Part shown: piece after piece, positions 29,750 to 36,245 of the stretch
Layout: the number at the start of each line of letters is the position of its first letter
Position numbering within the stretch: the first letter of the stretch is position 1
Assembly: GCA_003696765.1 (NCBI GenBank)
Contig: RFFX01000047.1
Coordinates: 1 to 36,245 of the forward strand
Reading direction: 5' to 3'
Length of the DNA: 36,245 nucleotides
From: Zetaproteobacteria bacterium
GTDB lineage: Bacteria; Pseudomonadota; Zetaproteobacteria; Mariprofundales; J009
Program-made: the position numbers and the translations under genes
Notes under the pieces: model-generated
Told to the model about the DNA's origin: nothing
The model's database searches: none
Seen by the model: only the letters and a program-made list of their open reading frames with translations

Positions 29750-30427
29750 ATGCCCTTCCCGCCCATCCTGCCGGCGGTCCGGTGTGAAACCGGAACGCAT
29801 CCACCCGATGCCGCCGTCATCTGGCTCCACGGCCTGGGCGCCGACGGCCACGACTTCGAACCGGTGATCGGGCAACTGGAGCTCGCCGATCTCGCCGTCC
29901 GCTTCGTCCTGCCGCATGCACCGGCGATGCCGGTCACCGTCAACGGCGGCTACATCATGCCGGCATGGTACGACATCCGCAGCAGCGACCTCACCGCAGA
30001 GGTGGATGCCGCCGGCATCGACCGGGCGGCGGACGCCATCGACCGGCTGGTCGAACGCGAGGCGATGCGCGGCATCGAACCCCGCCGGATTCTGTTGGCC
30101 GGATTCTCGCAGGGGGCGGTGGTGGCGCTGCGCTGCGGCCTGCGCAAACCTCATGCCATCGGCGGCATCATCGCCCTCTCCGGCTATCTGCCCTTCGCCG
30201 TGGAGCAGGCGGATGCGGAGGCTCCCCCGCTCTTCCTCGGCCACGGCATCCACGACACCATCGTCCCCTTCGCCCTGGGCGACCGCGCCCGCCGCCTGCT
30301 GCAGGATGCAGGCTACCGCGTCTCGTGGCACAGTTGGCCGATCGACCACGGCGTCTGCCCGGAGGAGATCGCAGGGATCGGACGCTGGATTCGACGACGA
30401 TTACAGCAGGAAACGAAGCAACCATGA
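29750..30427 (+). CDS. Carboxylesterase/phospholipase-family alpha/beta hydrolase
   Basis: A 225-residue serine esterase of the small carboxylesterase/acyl-protein-thioesterase group. Features: WLHGLGADGHDFEP (oxyanion region, about residues 24-37), nucleophile in LAGFSQGAVVAL, acid in GHGIHDTIVP and His in WPIDHGVCPEEI. NGGYIMPAWYDI is conserved in the family. It hydrolyses carboxylic esters; the physiological substrate is unknown. ATG 29750 gives the usual length; an upstream in-frame ATG at 29663 adds 29 residues that do not look conserved. The stop overlaps the purC start as ATGA. Confidence 0.88.
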   Translation: MPFPPILPAVRCETGTHPPDAAVIWLHGLGADGHDFEPVIGQLELADLAVRFVLPHAPAMPVTVNGGYIMPAWYDIRSSDLTAEVDAAGIDRAADAIDRLVEREAMRGIEPRRILLAGFSQGAVVALRCGLRKPHAIGGIIALSGYLPFAVEQADAEAPPLFLGHGIHDTIVPFALGDRARRLLQDAGYRVSWHSWPIDHGVCPEEIAGIGRWIRRRLQQETKQP

Positions 30428-31188
30428 CCGCCACACTGAAGTATGAGGGCAAGGGTAAGCGGCTGTTCGCCACCGATGAACCGGGCGTGCTGATCCAGCA
30501 GTTCAAGGACGACGCCACCGCCTTCGACGGCAAGAAGCATGCGGTGATCGCCAGCAAGGGGGTGCTCAACTGCGCCATCTCCACCTTCTTCTTCGAGCAG
30601 CTGGCCGCCGCCGGCATCCCCAACCACATGATCGCCCGCTGCGGCGAGGATACGATGCGCGTACACGAGCTGGAGATGTACCCGGTCGAGGTGGTGGTGC
30701 GCAACATCGCCGCCGGCTCCATCTGCAGGCGCCTCGGCCTGGAGGAGGGGCTGGTGCTCGCACGGCCGCTGACCGAGCTGTTCTACAAGTCCGACCCGCT
30801 GGGCGACCCGATGATCAACAGTGAGCACGCCGCGCTCTTCGGCTGGGCCAGCGAGGAGGAGACCACGCGGATGCGGGCGATGGCCCGGAAGGTCAACCGC
30901 TGTCTGCGCGCGCTGCTGGAGCCGGTCGGCATCACGCTGGTCGACTTCAAACTCGAGTTCGGCCGGCTGAACGGCGCCATCGTGCTGGGGGACGAAATCA
31001 CCCCCGACGGCTGCCGCCTGTGGGATGCCGCCACCGGCCGCAAGCTGGACAAGGACCGCTTCCGCCACGACCTGGGCGGCCTGAGCGAGGCCTACGCCGA
31101 GGTCGCCCGACGGCTGGAGATTCCGCTGGCGTTCTCCGACGGCGGGAACGCATCCCCCCGGCAACAGACGATCCGACAAGGAGGCTGA
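30424..31188 (+). CDS. purC: Phosphoribosylaminoimidazole-succinocarboxamide synthase
   Basis: A 254-residue SAICAR synthetase, which ligates aspartate to CAIR with ATP in purine biosynthesis. Conserved blocks: [15 protein letters not shown] at the N terminus (nucleotide loop), [65 protein letters not shown] and [13 protein letters not shown] (signature), and [12 protein letters not shown]. Length is normal. It overlaps the esterase by four bases and is two bases from gcvH, so purine synthesis and glycine cleavage (a source of one-carbon units for purines) share a transcript. Confidence 0.96.
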   Translation: MTATLKYEGKGKRLFATDEPGVLIQQFKDDATAFDGKKHAVIASKGVLNCAISTFFFEQLAAAGIPNHMIARCGEDTMRVHELEMYPVEVVVRNIAAGSICRRLGLEEGLVLARPLTELFYKSDPLGDPMINSEHAALFGWASEEETTRMRAMARKVNRCLRALLEPVGITLVDFKLEFGRLNGAIVLGDEITPDGCRLWDAATGRKLDKDRFRHDLGGLSEAYAEVARRLEIPLAFSDGGNASPRQQTIRQGG

Positions 31189-31190
31189 CC

Positions 31191-31565
31191 ATGACCATCC
31201 CCGACGACCTGCTCTACACCAAGGAGCACGAATGGATACGCGAGGCAGAGGGCGTTGCCACCTGCGGTATCTCCGACCACGCGCAGGAGGCGCTCGGCGA
31301 CGTGGTCTTCGTCGAGCTGCCCGAAGTAGGCGCCACCACCGAGGCCGGCCAACCCTTCGCCGTGGTCGAATCGGTCAAGGCGGTCTCCGATGTCTACGCC
31401 CCGGTCTCCGGCGAGGTGATCGAGGTCAACGAGGAGCTGGAGCAGCATCCGGAACTGGTCAACACCGACTGCTACGGCCGGGGGTGGATCGCCAGGATCC
31501 GCATCGAGGGGGAGCGGGTCGAACTGCTCGACGCCGAGGCCTACGCCACCTTCCTACAGGAGTAG
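31191..31565 (+). CDS. gcvH: Glycine cleavage system H protein
   Basis: A 124-residue lipoyl carrier that shuttles the aminomethyl group between the P, T and L proteins. The lipoylated lysine is Lys63 in [10 protein letters not shown]. Other conserved pieces are [30 protein letters not shown] and the C-terminal GWIARI. AAGGAGG lies six bases before the ATG. It is followed four bases later by gcvPA. Confidence 0.97.
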   Translation: MTIPDDLLYTKEHEWIREAEGVATCGISDHAQEALGDVVFVELPEVGATTEAGQPFAVVESVKAVSDVYAPVSGEVIEVNEELEQHPELVNTDCYGRGWIARIRIEGERVELLDAEAYATFLQE

Positions 31566-31569
31566 CGCG

Positions 31570-32919
31570 GTGCGCTTCCTGCCCAACAGCGCGGCCGACC
31601 GCCGGGCGATGCTCGAGCGCATCGGCGCGGGCTCGATCGCCGAGCTGTTTGCCGACATCCCCGCCCGCTACCACCTGCCGCCGGGCAGCCTCGATCTGCC
31701 GCCGGCCGCCTCGGAGTGCGCCATCCGGCGCAAGTTCCAGGCCGCATCGGCCCGCAACCTGCATGCCGCAAGCCACCGCTGCCTGCTGGGCGGCGGCACC
31801 TACCACCACTTCATCCCGGCGGCGGTCGATTACATCCTCGGACGGGGCGAGTTCCTCACCGCCTACACCCCCTACCAGCCGGAGATCAGCCAGGGCACGC
31901 TGCAGGCGCTGTTCGAGTTCCAGACCATCGTCGCCCGCCTGCTGGGGATGGAGGTGGCCAACGCCTCGATGTACGACGCCGCCACCGCCGTCGCCGAGGC
32001 GGCGCTGATGGCGCAGCGGGTGACCCGCAGGCGGCGGGTGGTGGTCGCCGAATCGGTCAACCCGCGCTACCGTGCGGTCTGCCGCACCTACCTGCGGCAG
32101 CAGGAGGCCCCACTGGTCACCATTCCCTGCCCCGGCTACCAGACCGACATCGAGCAACTGGCCGAGGCCGTCGACGACACCACCGCCGCAGTGGTGGTGC
32201 AGACCCCCGACTTCTTCGGCGCGGTGCATCGCCTCGAACCGCTGCGCGCCGCCTGCGACCGCCACAAGGCGCTGCTCGTCGTCGCCTTCTCCGACGCCAC
32301 CGCCTTTGCTCTGCTCGACCCGCCGGGAGCGATGGGGGCGGACATCGCCGTCGGCTCCGGGCAAGCACTGGGCATCCCGATGAGCTACGGCGGGCCGCAC
32401 ATCGGGCTGTTCGCCTGCAAGGCGCGCTACCTGCGCCAGATGCCCGGCCGCCTGTGCGGTGCGACGGTCGACGCCGACGGCAGGCGCGGCTTCGTGCTCA
32501 CCCTCTCCACCCGCGAGCAGCACATCCGCCGCGAACGGGCCACCTCCAACATCTGCTCCAACCAGGGGTTGATGGCGCTGGCCGTGACGGTCCACTGCAC
32601 CCTGCTCGGCGCCGACGGCCTGCGGCGGGTGGCGATCAAGTCGGCCGCGGCGCTCCAGCGGCTGCTGGAGCTGCTGCCTCCCGCCGTGGAGCGGGCGCCG
32701 GGGGTACACTTTCACGAGACGGTACTCACCTTCCCCGATCAGAAGATTCGGGATGCGCTCTGCTCCCGGGCCGAATCGGAGGGGATCTTCGCCGGCATCC
32801 CGCTGGAGCGGCTCTGTCCCGAGGCCGATCGGCGGGCGCTGCTCGTCGCCACCACCGAAATGGTCGAGGAGGAGGATCTGATCCGTCTGGCGCGGTGGAG
32901 CGCCGAGCTGATCGGCTGA
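31570..32919 (+). CDS. gcvPA: Glycine dehydrogenase (decarboxylating) subunit 1
   Basis: A 449-residue alpha-type subunit of a two-subunit P protein. It has LGGGTYHHFIPAAVDYIL, FLTAYTPYQPEISQGTLQALFEFQT, ANASMYDAATAVAEAALMA, GSGQALGIPMSYGGPHIGLFAC and RERATSNICSNQGLMALA, all standard for GcvPA. This subunit does not carry the PLP lysine; that resides in GcvPB, which is not in this window. The GTG start at 31570 lies four bases after the gcvH stop with AGGAG upstream. No gcvT or gcvPB follows; flagellar genes do. Confidence 0.95.
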   Translation: MRFLPNSAADRRAMLERIGAGSIAELFADIPARYHLPPGSLDLPPAASECAIRRKFQAASARNLHAASHRCLLGGGTYHHFIPAAVDYILGRGEFLTAYTPYQPEISQGTLQALFEFQTIVARLLGMEVANASMYDAATAVAEAALMAQRVTRRRRVVVAESVNPRYRAVCRTYLRQQEAPLVTIPCPGYQTDIEQLAEAVDDTTAAVVVQTPDFFGAVHRLEPLRAACDRHKALLVVAFSDATAFALLDPPGAMGADIAVGSGQALGIPMSYGGPHIGLFACKARYLRQMPGRLCGATVDADGRRGFVLTLSTREQHIRRERATSNICSNQGLMALAVTVHCTLLGADGLRRVAIKSAAALQRLLELLPPAVERAPGVHFHETVLTFPDQKIRDALCSRAESEGIFAGIPLERLCPEADRRALLVATTEMVEEEDLIRLARWSAELIG

Positions 32920-32944
32920 CCGCAACGCGGCGGCCCCCACTGCC

Positions 32945-35008
32945 GTGAAGCCCGGCCTCCCAGGCGGACCTGGCGCACCGGTGGCGGCCACCCCGGCGAA
33001 CGCGCTGCGCATCGTCGGCGGAAACCAACTCAAACTCGCCCCCGGCGCGCGGGTGACCATGCAGGTGGCCCGGCGCGACCGGGATCTGGTCCTCCTGAGC
33101 GACGGCCGGCGCACCGTGATGGTCGAGGGGCTGCCCCCCTCCCTGCGGCAGGGCACACGCATCACCCTGTTTCGCGGCGGCGACGGCGCACTCCACTGGA
33201 GCAGGGCTTACGATGCGCCGGCGGCACAGCCGCCGCAACCCACATCCCCCTCCGGTGTCCAGCCACCCCCATCCGGCACGGCGGCAGGCGAGGGCATCGT
33301 CGTCCGGCTGCTCGACCTCCAGCCGGCGACCGGCGGGCGCGGCCGCCCCGGCGAAAAGGGTCCGACTCCCTCCTCCCCCCCAGGGCGTGCACCGCTCCTC
33401 CCCACCGGCATGGTGCTGGAGGGGAGGGTCGGCGCACGCGATGGATCGACCATGGAGCTGCTGCTCGCCCCCTGGCGACGGCAGGATGGGGTCGACCGAT
33501 ACCCGAGCGGGCCGCTGCGCATCACCACCTCCGCCATGCCCGGCGCCCGCACCGGCATGCGGGTGGCGCTGCAGATCGAAGCAGACGGGCGGGCGCACCT
33601 GTTCCTGGCGGGAACGCCCCAGCCGACGCCGTCCCCCACCCTCTCCGGCACCGGCGGAACCGCCGCCTCCGCCAGGGCGGAGCCGATCCAGGCGCTGCTC
33701 GCCGCCATCCCCGAAGGGGAGACGGCGCTGCTCCAGGTCGAAGCGGTCGGACAGAGGGGGGAGGAGGGCATGCAACTGCGCATGGGCGCACGCCGCTTTC
33801 TCGCCCCCGCGCCGCCCCCCCGACTGGCCGGGCGCATCCACGCCGGTGACGGGCTGATGCTGCGCAACGCATCCTCCTCCACCGATCCGACGAAGACGGC
33901 TTCGCAGGATCAGCCAAGCGGCCGACTGGAGGCGGTACGCCTCCTCCCGGCGCTCGACGGCATCGCGCAGCGGCTGCTCCGCGCCCGCTCGGCCGACCGG
34001 CCTCCCCCCATCGCCGAAACCCTCACCCGCCTGCTGCACATGCGCAGCAACGCGGAGGAGGCAGGAGTCGACGAACAAGCCCCCGTCTTGAAGAGGGAGC
34101 GCCGAGCGGTGCCGGAGGAGATCCAGGGGGGGGACCGGCGGGAGAGGCTCCTTCAGCAGCTCGACCGCTGGCTGGAGCGGGCACGGGTCGATGCGGACCG
34201 GCCGCTGACCGGGGCACGGCTGGCGGAGATCATCGACCACGCGGGCCACGCCCTGGAGCGGAAGTTGCTGCAGCTCGCACACGCGCCGGGGACGACCGGC
34301 GCCATCCCTTCCCCTCTGCCGGATGAGGATCTGAAGGCGATCCTGCTGCGACTGATGGCCGACCACGCTCCGCCATCCCCGGCCGATGGCGTGCAACGCG
34401 GTACTACACGTCCCGACGAGGCCGGAAAACCGCCGCGCCCCGAGGCAGAGCGTGCGCAGACCGCAGAACCCGACCGGAGGAAGGGAGCACCGGGGCCGAC
34501 CACCGGCGCAAACGCGGTACGCCAGGAGGCGGCCCAAGGAGTGCAGCGGATCGAGGGCAGCCAGCTCCACGCGCTGCTCTCCACCCTCCACCACCAGCCG
34601 GTGCGGGTGGAGTTCCCCCTCGCTGCATGGCAACAGCTGGTCACGGTGCAGATGGCGCTGGTCGACGAAGGGGCGACAGAGCCAGGGCAGGATGGCCGGC
34701 GGGAAGGCGACGCGCGTCCGCTGCGGGTGCTGATCGCACTCGATCTCTCCGCCCTGGGGGCGATCCGCATCGATGCGGCCATCGCTCCGACGCTGGTGAG
34801 TGCACGCATCCATCTGGAACAGGAGGCCGCCGAGCGCTTCGTCGCCGACCATATCGACCGGTTGCAGGAGCGGCTGCACACCGCGGGATTCGATCGGGTG
34901 CAGCTCACCACCACCTCCCGACCTCCGGAGCCCGCCCGGGCCGAACAGTTCGCCCGCATGGTGCAGATGGTGCCAGCAACCCGCGGCATGCTGGACATCG
35001 AGGCATGA
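32945..35008 (+). CDS. FliK-like hook-length control protein
   Basis: A 687-residue protein. A small ordered N-terminal part (about 20-85, LRIVGGNQLKLAPGARVTMQVA) is followed by about 400 residues rich in Pro, Ala, Gly, Arg and Glu that look mostly disordered. The C-terminal 130 residues resemble the FliK substrate-switch domain (LGAIRIDAAIAPTLVSARIHLEQEAAERFVADHIDRLQERL, then GFDRVQLTT). FliK measures hook length and switches the secretion apparatus through FlhB. The pairing with an FlhB-C homologue overlapping by four bases supports this. It starts at GTG 32945, 25 bp after gcvPA. A second FliK elsewhere in the genome cannot be excluded. Confidence 0.75.
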   Translation: MKPGLPGGPGAPVAATPANALRIVGGNQLKLAPGARVTMQVARRDRDLVLLSDGRRTVMVEGLPPSLRQGTRITLFRGGDGALHWSRAYDAPAAQPPQPTSPSGVQPPPSGTAAGEGIVVRLLDLQPATGGRGRPGEKGPTPSSPPGRAPLLPTGMVLEGRVGARDGSTMELLLAPWRRQDGVDRYPSGPLRITTSAMPGARTGMRVALQIEADGRAHLFLAGTPQPTPSPTLSGTGGTAASARAEPIQALLAAIPEGETALLQVEAVGQRGEEGMQLRMGARRFLAPAPPPRLAGRIHAGDGLMLRNASSSTDPTKTASQDQPSGRLEAVRLLPALDGIAQRLLRARSADRPPPIAETLTRLLHMRSNAEEAGVDEQAPVLKRERRAVPEEIQGGDRRERLLQQLDRWLERARVDADRPLTGARLAEIIDHAGHALERKLLQLAHAPGTTGAIPSPLPDEDLKAILLRLMADHAPPSPADGVQRGTTRPDEAGKPPRPEAERAQTAEPDRRKGAPGPTTGANAVRQEAAQGVQRIEGSQLHALLSTLHHQPVRVEFPLAAWQQLVTVQMALVDEGATEPGQDGRREGDARPLRVLIALDLSALGAIRIDAAIAPTLVSARIHLEQEAAERFVADHIDRLQERLHTAGFDRVQLTTTSRPPEPARAEQFARMVQMVPATRGMLDIEA

Positions 35009-35349
35009 CGACGAAGCGGCGTGAGCGGACGAGGAACACGCGCTATCGTCAACCGGCGGCGGTGGCGCTCAACTGGAACCCGCTGATCGATGCGCTCCCC
35101 TATGTATCGGCCAGCGGGCGCGGCGCGGAAGCGGAACGGATCCTGAAGTTGGCCGCCGAGCACGACATCCCGATCCACCACGACGAGGATCTGCTGCAGG
35201 TTCTCTCGCTGCTCGATGTCGGCGCGCAGATCCCGGATGCGGTCCATGACGCGGTGGCCGAAATCCTCGCCTTCGTCTTCTGGACCAACCAACGCTACGC
35301 GGAGATTCTCGGCGGCGGAACCCATGCGCCACCGACAAGAGCGCGATAG
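35005..35349 (+). CDS. FlhB C-terminal-domain homologue (FhlB/FlhX type)
   Basis: A 114-residue soluble protein matching only the cytoplasmic end of the export switch protein FlhB: SASGRGAEAERILKLAAEHDIPIHHDEDLLQVLSLLDVGAQIPDAVHDAVAEILAFVF. The NPTH self-cleavage motif of full-length FlhB is absent (there is ALNWNP instead) and there are no membrane helices. Such stand-alone homologues can partly replace the FlhB C-domain in some bacteria. The ATG overlaps the FliK-like stop by four bases, so the two are probably made together. Confidence 0.85.
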   Translation: MTTKRRERTRNTRYRQPAAVALNWNPLIDALPYVSASGRGAEAERILKLAAEHDIPIHHDEDLLQVLSLLDVGAQIPDAVHDAVAEILAFVFWTNQRYAEILGGGTHAPPTRAR

Positions 35350-35358
35350 CCTTTCCCC

Positions 35359-35898
35359 ATGCGGCCGAGGATCATGTTTGCGCTGCTGCCGCTTCTGCTG
35401 TCGCTCCTCCCCGGATGCGACCAGGAGGCCCCGCAGCCGATCCAATGGCAACTGCCGCTGAGCCCGCCGTCCGATCCCCACCGCGGAACCCGCGATGCCA
35501 CTCCGCCGGCATGGGCGGCGGCGCATTCGGGGGAGATCACGCTGCGGCTGCTCTCCAGCGCCACCGCCAGACAACACCGCCTGCGTATTCCGATGGGTGG
35601 AGCGGTGGAGCTTGAGGGGCTCTCCATCCGGCTGCTCGGGCTGGCCGGTGGGTTGCGCATCCACAGCGACGGACGGATGTTCGACGACCCCGCCACCGAC
35701 AACCCCGCCGCCTTCCTGCGCATCGACAAGGAGGGGCGCATACGTTTCTCCGGCTGGCTCTACCAGCGCTTTCCCGAGATGTTCACGCCCGACATCCCGG
35801 GGTGGAAGTTTTTCCTCGACAACGTTAGCATTCACCCGCTTCCGGCCGCCTCCGACGCCGAAGCGCCCTCTCCCCGCTCCCTTAGCTCAGCTGGATAG
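35359..35898 (+). CDS. Probable lipoprotein with DUF2155-like domain
   Basis: A 179-residue exported protein. The signal peptide has basic residues, a Leu-rich core and lipobox LLPGC with Cys20 as lipidation site. The rest has a beta-rich segment (RLRIPMGGAVELEGLSIRLLG), then AAFLRIDKEGRIRFSGWLYQRFPEMFTPDIPGWKFFLDNV, which resembles DUF2155 proteins (function unknown, periplasmic or outer-membrane). No ribosome-binding site is obvious before the ATG. The last residues (SLSSAG) and the TAG stop are encoded by the first 23 bases of the tRNA-Arg gene. Confidence 0.75.
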   Translation: MRPRIMFALLPLLLSLLPGCDQEAPQPIQWQLPLSPPSDPHRGTRDATPPAWAAAHSGEITLRLLSSATARQHRLRIPMGGAVELEGLSIRLLGLAGGLRIHSDGRMFDDPATDNPAAFLRIDKEGRIRFSGWLYQRFPEMFTPDIPGWKFFLDNVSIHPLPAASDAEAPSPRSLSSAG

Positions 35899-35952
35899 AG
35901 CATCTGACTACGAATCAGAAGGTCGGGCGTTCGAATCGCTCAGGGAGCGCCA
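35876..35952 (+). tRNA. tRNA-Arg (ACG)
   Basis: A 77-nt cloverleaf: acceptor GCTCCCT/AGGGAGC, D-arm AGCTCAGCTGG, anticodon stem TCTGA/TCAGA with loop CTACGAA (anticodon ACG, read as ICG), T-loop TTCGAAT, discriminator G and encoded CCA. Its 5' end overlaps the lipoprotein frame on the same strand, and a strong terminator follows 10 bp later. Confidence 0.97.
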
Positions 35953-35961
35953 GGTACAAGC

Positions 35962-35991
35962 AAGGGGTTGCGAGCAATCGCAGCCCCTTTT
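35962..35991 (+). terminator. Rho-independent terminator after tRNA-Arg
   Basis: AAGGGGTTGCGA pairs with TCGCAGCCCCTT (12 bp including one G-T pair) closed by a GCAA tetraloop of GNRA type, followed by TT to give TTTT at the end of the stem. It lies 10 bp downstream of the encoded CCA. Confidence 0.82.
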
Positions 35992-36058
35992 GCATGCTCC
36001 GGACCGGCCCCGACTGCGATGCAGAGACGCCCAACAACCACGAGATGCGCCCGATATC

Positions 36059-36146
36059 TGGCGGAAGGGGTGGGATTCGAACCCACGAATGGTCACCCAT
36101 TGCCGGTTTTCAAGACCGGTGCATTCAGCCGCTCTGCCACCCTTCC
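36059..36146 (-). tRNA. tRNA-Ser (TGA)
   Basis: An 88-nt class II tRNA on the minus strand: acceptor starting GGAAGGG, D-arm with GAGCGGCTGAATG, anticodon stem ACCGG/CCGGT-type pairing with loop containing TGA, a long variable arm (about CAATGGGTGACCATT), T-loop TTCGAAT, discriminator G and encoded CCA. Confidence 0.95.
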
Positions 36147-36213
36147 GGAACGCGCCCCCTCGCTTGCGCAGGCTAGCTGAGGAGGAGATGCCGCTCAACG
36201 CGGGCCGAGGCTG

Positions 36214-36245
36214 ATGGCGGCCTCGACCGGATTCATCCGCCGGCA
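36214..36245 (+). CDS. Possible start of a plus-strand gene, cut by window end
   Basis: ATG at 36214 opens a frame (MAASTGFIRR...) to the window edge. It overlaps the stop of an eight-codon frame (ATG 36188, MPLNAGRG) that has GAGGAGG just upstream, a TGATG arrangement. Only ten codons are visible, so this is a weak call. It lies 67 bp beyond the 5' end of the divergent tRNA-Ser. Confidence 0.25.
   Translation, partial: MAASTGFIRR

Noticed and set aside
33890-33915. A GACGGCTTCGCA block inside the FliK-like gene resembling H1 of the repeat
   Set aside because: Only 12 bases match and no other module follows, so chance is sufficient; a captured fragment cannot be excluded.
32726-34879. A 717-codon minus-strand open frame opposite gcvPA and the FliK-like gene
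   Set aside because: It crosses two recognisable plus-strand genes, has low-complexity composition and no motif, so it is a GC-driven shadow.

Overview
The window is 36.2 kb of very GC-rich bacterial chromosome, tightly packed and almost all transcribed left to right. Genes commonly overlap by 4 bp (ATGA or GTGA), GTG starts are frequent, and the tRNAs carry an encoded CCA. A flagellum, a lipobox lipoprotein, a DUF2155-type protein, an alphaproteobacterial-looking elongator tRNA-Met and a split glycine decarboxylase suggest a flagellated Gram-negative, probably a deep-branching member of the Pseudomonadota. The class cannot be fixed from this sequence alone.

Layout. (1) 1-4425: phosphate uptake and polyphosphate, with the end of pstC, then pstA, pstB, phoU and ppx. 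(2) 4347-13871: a surface-glycan island, comprising a phosphotransferase-like protein, a SAM methyltransferase, a zinc dehydrogenase, a hexapeptide acyltransferase, a zinc-ribbon methyltransferase-like protein with a degenerate SAM motif, a WbuC cupin, a sugar C-methyltransferase, a DegT/DnrJ/EryC1 aminotransferase and a lower-GC methyltransferase. (3) 14279-19213, minus strand: one 1644-residue protein joining TPR, an O-GlcNAc-transferase-like (GT41) domain, an FkbM-like methyltransferase fold and a GT2 glycosyltransferase. (4) 19441-24801: flagellin, flaG, fliD, a FliT-like gene and fliS, with two good sigma-28 promoters. (5) 24985-29417: an overlapping four-gene operon of unknown product, with a group II PLP decarboxylase, a TPR-like/ATP-grasp ligase, a second PLP enzyme and a 3TM-holin-like membrane protein. 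(6) 29521-36146: tRNA-Met, esterase, purC, gcvH, gcvPA, a FliK-like protein, an FlhB C-domain homologue, a DUF2155-like lipoprotein, tRNA-Arg and tRNA-Ser.

The most unusual item is a family of intergenic repeats confined to the first 14.3 kb. A full unit is about 155-160 bp and folds into five consecutive hairpins. The last hairpin looks like a bidirectional Rho-independent terminator. Copies lie between pstC/pstA, pstB/phoU, dehydrogenase/acyltransferase (one full plus one truncated tandem unit), wbuC/C-methyltransferase, aminotransferase/methyltransferase, and after the last island gene. A remnant lies between pstA and pstB. Stems show compensatory base changes between copies. Several copies supply the stop codon of the gene before them, and one supplies the probable start codon and first 22 codons of the acyltransferase.

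How the parts may work together (inference): the island probably makes and modifies an unusual methylated or acylated amino sugar. The giant glycosyltransferase beside flagellin is a candidate for transferring sugar to the Ser/Thr-rich flagellin. FlaG, FliD, FliT-like and FliS cap and chaperone the filament. The 24985-29417 operon looks like a small biosynthetic pathway that decarboxylates an amino acid and ligates the product.
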